Shown here one piece after another: positions 59,347 through 64,000 of a stretch of DNA of 64,000 bases. The notes beneath the pieces are model-generated. The model was not told the origin of the DNA, did not search any database, and was given only the letters and a program-made list of their open reading frames with translations. Position numbers and translations under genes: made by a program. How positions within the stretch are numbered: the first letter of the stretch is position 1; every line of letters begins with the position of its first letter. Source of the DNA: Melieria omissa (lineage: Eukaryota > Arthropoda > Insecta > Diptera > Ulidiidae); NCBI GenBank assembly GCA_963971225.1, contig OZ020267.1, forward strand, positions 122,753,891 to 122,817,890, given 5' to 3'.

Positions 59347-60920
59347 ACAAAACATGGATTTTTTGTTTCGACTGGTCGAATCTTGAGTAATCCTGTTAAG
59401 TAACTACGTTATAAAGAAGTTAGAAAATCTTGAAAAAATATTTATTTGAAATATTTGAGATGAATGAAAGTATGAAGTTGAAGTGATAATAACAAGAAGA
59501 AAATCCTTTGTAGTGTTTCTCTAGGAATAGGGTTTAGTAAATTGAAATTGAGTGTAATAAAAAATTATAACTTAATTTTTGTTAAACATTATGGGTCTAA
59601 AATACACATACACACATACAGCTCCTATTAAGTAAGTTAAACTTCTAAAGGAACCCATCCATAAATCTATCCAAGGTGAATCGTGTTGCGCGCATTATTA
59701 ACATAGATACATTAGTTGGTCCCTGGTTGGTTTTGTCGTTACTAATGAGAAAACTGCATAATAATTAAAGTCTGGAACTTTGTTATAAGTTATTGTTGTA
59801 CGTACGTTAGGTGATTGATCCAACACATATCCAATTTTTAGGTCTCTAGCTGGAGGTCTGCAATAAGCTCAACGTTTTTGATGTATAAATTGGGAGCCAT
59901 TTAGCAAAGAATTCACTTCAAATTTGAACAATCTTTTACTAATCCAACGAAGAAGTAAGCTTTTTCAGTTTGGGACCGCGGGTCACGAACGACGGTGTTG
60001 CTGTAGTAATTTGTTGGAGACATTAGAATTTAGTAGTTCTACTAAAACACATTCGACTCAAATTATTTCTTGCCAAATACCTACATCAAAAAAAAAAAAA
60101 TAACACGACATTTTGCGTTGGTATAGAAAAATTGTGTTGCTTTTTAATTTTGTTCATTTGAAATTATTTACACAATAATACATACAACTCTGGCTACTCA
60201 TAACGTTAACACGGTTAATACTAAGTGTAAGAACAAAAAATTGCCAAATAATTACGAGCAAGTGAAAAGATTTACATGTATTCTACTTGAACTGGACGCT
60301 TATACTGCTGTGCAACTCTGGTTCAATTCCGTTAATGTCCGAAAAAGTTCCGCTAATTTTGTCTGCAAGTTAGCAGTTAGGCTCACCGCAAGTTCACCGC
60401 GTCTGCAAGTTATGGCTGATAATTTAAACCCAAAAATTGTTCACATGCGATGACGTTCGGCAGTTTTCAGTGTTTTATAATGATTGCGAAACCTATATGT
60501 AGCTCTAACGATGCCTGCAAGAAACCAACTTCCAGTGATAGTGTCGCAGATTTTTCTTTTGGTGCCACATGTCGTAATTCATTGCCTTTCGACCCTTGAA
60601 GTCTACACAGTGTATTGGTTTCTCAGCGGCAATGAGTTGCTTGAAACTCTTTGAACCTTAAGTCAAAATCGCAATCTGCCTTTTCAATTTTGTCGAATCG
60701 TAGGTATGTATGTGTTATCATAAAGTCCAGCGTAAATACCAGTTTTACAATACTAAACCAATTCCAGTTCGAATTTATAAATTGCAGAAATATGTTTTCT
60801 GTAATTTTAGTTTGGCCAACCACTGTAGGCTCGTGCTTCTCGTATAAATCTATTCCGAATGCGTTGTTAATAATTTAAGTATGCTTGTAACGGTAATACT
60901 ATTTAAATATACTGAATAAA
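59347..60920. other. AT-rich DNA downstream of Wnt6
   Basis: No gene or repeat ends are recognised. The Wnt6 3' untranslated region probably ends near its right boundary. Confidence 0.4.
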
Positions 60921-60923
60921 TTT

Positions 60924-60929
60924 TTTATT
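60924..60929 (-). terminator. Candidate polyadenylation signal of Wnt6
   Basis: AATAAA on the minus strand, 73 bp beyond the Wnt6 stop codon. Position and hexamer are standard, but AT-rich surroundings make chance occurrence possible. Confidence 0.4.
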
Positions 60930-61001
60930 ATTCATAAATTATCACGTGAAATGGAAAGCTTCTTATTACAAACATGCGACCCCAGCTGCCGCCGTACTCG
61001 T

Positions 61002-61981
61002 CTACAGACACGTGTTCACCTCTCGTCGCTCCAGGCACTTATCACATGTCACATCGCAGCACCACTTGAAGACGCACTTGCAGTTGACCCACTCGGAGAC
61101 GATGCGGTGTCGGTAGCCCCGGCTGCAGCACAGCAGATCGCAGCCGTCCACGCCGGCCGAGGTTGCGTTGCATTCGCGGCCCTGCGTTCCGATCGAGCCC
61201 GTCTTCATGTTGGGCGCACAGAAGTCGGCCGAGTCGTCCGTATAGACGAGATCGTACTTGGTGGGCTGCTTGATCGTTTCGCTCTCGGGCATGAAGCTGT
61301 TGCCGTCGTTGCGCAGCACCACCTTGTAGGCGCCGTCGAACTTGTCGCGCAGCCGCGTGGCCACCTCCCGGAAGGGCGGCATTTTCAGCCAGCACGTCTT
61401 CACCGTGCACGAGCCGGACAGCCCATGGCACTTGCACTCCAGCCGCATTGAGTCACGTATGGCCTGCAAAAACAGCCGTTTCGATTATCGAGAAAACCTA
61501 AAACTAAGCGCTCGCAGACGCGGTCGCCTTTTGCTCACCAGTCGCCCAGCGTTGTTGTTGTGCAGCTTGACCAACGTGCGTAGATCGCGCCTGCGCCTGT
61601 ACTTGGAATCGAGGAAGGCACGCGAGTGGCGGAAGCCAAAGTTGACGTTGTCGCTGCAGCCGCCCCACTCCCATTCGCCCTCCGGAAAGTGAATGTTGCG
61701 CAGCGGCGTGCGCTTGCGGCCGCCCAGCCGGCCGCGGTTGCCGCGATTGTGCTTGGGCCGCTTCGGTCTGGCGGTGGTGTTGCGCTCGAAGGCCGCTTGC
61801 TGCCGCTCCAGCGCTGCTTCTGCCGTCACGGCGTTCACCATCTGTGGCTGGCCGCCGTTGCGACGCGAGTGGCTCTTGTCACAGGAACACTCGATCAGGC
61901 TGCCCATGGTGCAGGCCTTGGTCACCGAGTACGTGACGCCCGCCGAGGTGATGGCGTTCACAAAGCCCGTCTCGCGTGTAT
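61002..61981 (-). CDS. Wnt6: Wnt6 ligand, last two coding exons (partial gene)
   Basis: The penultimate exon, 61981 to 61539, follows a CTTCCGCAG acceptor. It encodes RETGFVNAITSAGVTYSVTK, ACTMGSLIECSCDKSHSR, a basic spacer rich in Arg, Lys, Asn and Gly, then WEWGGCSDNVNFG and LVKLHNNNAGRL, ending at a GTGAGC donor. A 75-bp intron leads to the last exon, 61463 to 61002 (153 residues and TAG). This encodes CKCHGLSGSCTVKTCW (the serine that carries the lipid lies in HGLSGSC), PPFREVATRLRDKF, the FCAPN segment, RECNATSAGVDGCDLLCC and KCVFKWCC, ending in VNTCL. PPFREV, NDGNSF, GCDLLCC and the final CL fit Wnt6 better than wg, which has a long insert here. The exon joins in phase 0. The N-terminal exons, including the RWNC motif, were not found before the right edge. 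Confidence 0.95.
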
Positions 61982-63690
61982 CTGCGGAAGAGTTACGAGA
62001 AAAGGGGGAAAAGTGATTGAGAGGAGTGACCATAAAAATAGTTGCGAATCTGTGCAGCGAGCGTTTGAGTCGTTTGTGGCGAGTGTCAGTTGGATGTCAG
62101 CACACACAACTAAATTGACACTCGGCTGAAAAGTGACAGTTTACAGCTCTGGCTGACCGCACAACTGACACCTAGAATTGCTTGTTACAAACAAAGCGAC
62201 GATAATGACAGCAATAAAATATTAACTTGCAATTGTTATTCATTTATGCAGGTGATTAGCACCGCAACCGCTCACGTATCGACAGCGGTGGCGGTGGCGG
62301 CGGCGTTCGCGCATGCAAAACCACTTTGTTCGCGCGTACACACTTTTGTCAAACGTCACGATCGATTTGTTCTCTGCCTGTTGCGGTGTGACATGCCGCA
62401 CAATGTAGTAATCGGCGGCTACGCGGACCTCAACTCTGACCGCGCGCTGTGGGAAAGCAAATATTGAATTTTCTCCAACTATGTATTCGCATCAACGAAA
62501 AAAAAAAAATCGATTCGAAAAAATTACGTTCCAGTGCACCCAAACCACATTTATCTAAGTTCGAGCACCTATTATTGTTCAACTAGTTGAAGCGGCATCG
62601 GGCACACCTTACACCTTCCGCCAACGATCAGCTGTAACATAAAATGTCAGCTCGACTGACGGAGGTTAAAACCCATGACGCCGTGTTTGCGCGAATGTCA
62701 ACAGCGGTAGCGACGACACGGCTCGCACGACTGTTGAACAAGTGACACACTGCCGCTGACTTGTCACTTCCGACAGCGGGCCGTGTCTGTGCCTGTTGGC
62801 GTTTGGCAACGGGGGCAAAACACTAGTCTGTATTATTTTCGACGCTCGGTACACACGTCATACAGTGTATTAGCTAAATATTTGCGCCCATAAAACGAGC
62901 AAGTTAAGTAAAAGCACAATATTTGGTTTTGTGTGAATAAGCCTCGATGAACACGCTAAACGGGCCTTGATAACGGGCTCGCGGTGACAGCTCGAAAGTC
63001 TGTAAACGCGAAAAAATGTAAAAAAACCGTATGGGTTTTTTTCAGAGTTTAAACAAAGATTCTGTCAGTTGCCGAACATAGAGGATCAAGAAAGTTAATT
63101 GTTCTATGGGAGATATTTGGCTAGGTCTTCTTCTTACTTGTGTAACGGTACTTATAAACGCTTACAACTCCTTTAAGTTCAATTGTTGTTGTCATTGCTA
63201 CGAACAAGCCACGTGCTGAGTAAGTTACTAAAGTGTTTTATTTGCTGCGGCTGAAGAAACCTCAAACTAGTGTCCGGCCAAATAATCGACATGGGTCTCA
63301 GCTGGTATTGGCCAATAACTCGAATATATAAACAGACCACGGAAGCATTTAGGGGAAAATCTTTCCTAAAGGCGAAATCTTTACAGGGTGAGAGAGTGTA
63401 AGGATCCAGGAAGAAATCGAGCTCAAAGGCAAGTGTCCACTATGGATTTTGTTCGGTAGAGTGTATGTAGAGCGTAGAGATTAAACCTGTTGTGTTTTCA
63501 CTATAGCGCGACTCTACCACACTAGCGATCTACGTAGAAATGGTGTAGAGAAATTTTGAGTAGAGCTCTACTATGCACTGTACCAGCTGTGGCCACTCTA
63601 GACACATTTTTCTCTATGGTAGATCAAGATCGTTTGACATTTCACTTCATTTCGGAGTCATTCTGTCGTGCGTGCGTGCGTATACAACTT
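61982..63690. other. Wnt6 intron, running off to the right
   Basis: No Wnt N-terminal exon was found on the minus strand here. A GC-richer section (61982-62900) directly precedes the exon. AT-rich sequence follows, with GTAGAG-like repeats at 63460-63610. Confidence 0.55.
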
Positions 63691-63871
63691 TTTTTAATTG
63701 AACCAAGAAGAAGAAGAAAACAAGAAAAGAAAATGTTGGAAGCAAATTGGAATCAGATTTTCTTCGCTGCCGATGCCATTACGATGCGATTTAAATTTAG
63801 ACACGCAGACATACACGTTTGTCAACCCACGCGAAAATATACTGTTCACTCTACTATAGAGCGAAAAACTC

Positions 63872-64000
63872 AAGATCGACCAATCAATCGGCATCGGCTA
63901 GTTTCGGCCAATAAAATTGGTATCGGCATCGGCCCTTTTGGGTTTATGTCACATCGGCCATTTTTTGTCATATCGGCATATCGGCCTATTCTCCTGCTTT
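63872..64000. repeat. ATCGGC-rich repeat at the window edge
   Basis: Repeated CATCGGC, ATCGGCC and TATCGGCATCGG units, of the same kind as at 21040 and 55381. It is cut by the window end, so its full form is unknown. Confidence 0.5.

Noticed and set aside
61042..61451. Open frames of 131 to 166 codons overlapping the Wnt6 last exon
   Set aside because: Shadow frames of the GC-rich Wnt6 coding exon; only the frame with CHGLSGSC and GCDLLCC is real.
61002..61981. wg (Wnt1) as identity of the right-hand Wnt gene
   Set aside because: The long insertion of fly wg in the last part is missing, and PPFREV, NDGNSF, FCAPN and GCDLLCC fit Wnt6.
1..64000. CRISPR arrays, bacterial operons or Shine-Dalgarno sites
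   Set aside because: The DNA is from an animal nucleus: spliced Wnt genes, SINEs and LINEs. No regular spacer arrays were seen.

Overview
This window is nuclear DNA from a higher fly (Diptera, Brachycera). Two Wnt genes identify it. The carboxy-terminal exons of Wnt6 lie at 61002-61981 on the minus strand, and two short 5' coding exons of Wnt10 lie at 9487-9795, also minus. Same order and same direction match the conserved wg-Wnt6-Wnt10 cluster, so wg should lie beyond the right edge and the rest of Wnt10 beyond the left edge. Short introns beside very long ones, dense DNA transposons and an AT-rich background suggest a fly with a larger, more repeat-rich genome than Drosophila, such as a tephritid. 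The species is an inference.

Layout. 1-9486: the Wnt10 intron after the RWNC exon, with a truncated I-type LINE nested in a hAT-like MITE at 6061-7374. 9487-9795: two Wnt10 exons. 10159-11610: two small secreted-protein genes, tail to tail, each 215 residues and probably paralogues. 11611-29927: AT-rich DNA with many transposons, including a 1.6-kb Tc1 palindrome (13569-15207), a Tc1 copy inside a MITE (15334-16742), a SINE with perfect 12-bp target duplications (22220-22545), a LINE remnant (24130-24840) and a pogo-like deletion derivative (28166-28749). 29928-30157: a candidate first coding exon of Wnt10 (signal-anchor-like, phase compatible). If it is right, the secreted gene pair sits inside a 20-kb Wnt10 intron. 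30158-61001: the interval between Wnt10 and Wnt6, with no convincing gene, made of GC-richer blocks alternating with AT-rich, transposon-rich DNA. 61002-61981: Wnt6 exons. 61982-64000: a Wnt6 intron running off the edge.

The recognisable biology is Wnt signalling: two secreted lipid-modified ligands whose shared regulatory DNA probably explains why the cluster stays together. The GC-richer blocks (roughly one every 3-5 kb) are the natural candidates for enhancers. The two secreted proteins are not recognised; they are alpha-helical and almost free of cysteine. Most remaining structure is transposon-derived: TTAA-flanked MITEs, TA-flanked Tc1/mariner and pogo relatives, a hAT-like MITE with an exact 8-bp target duplication, SINEs and LINE pieces, several of them nested. 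No tRNA, rRNA or CRISPR array was found.
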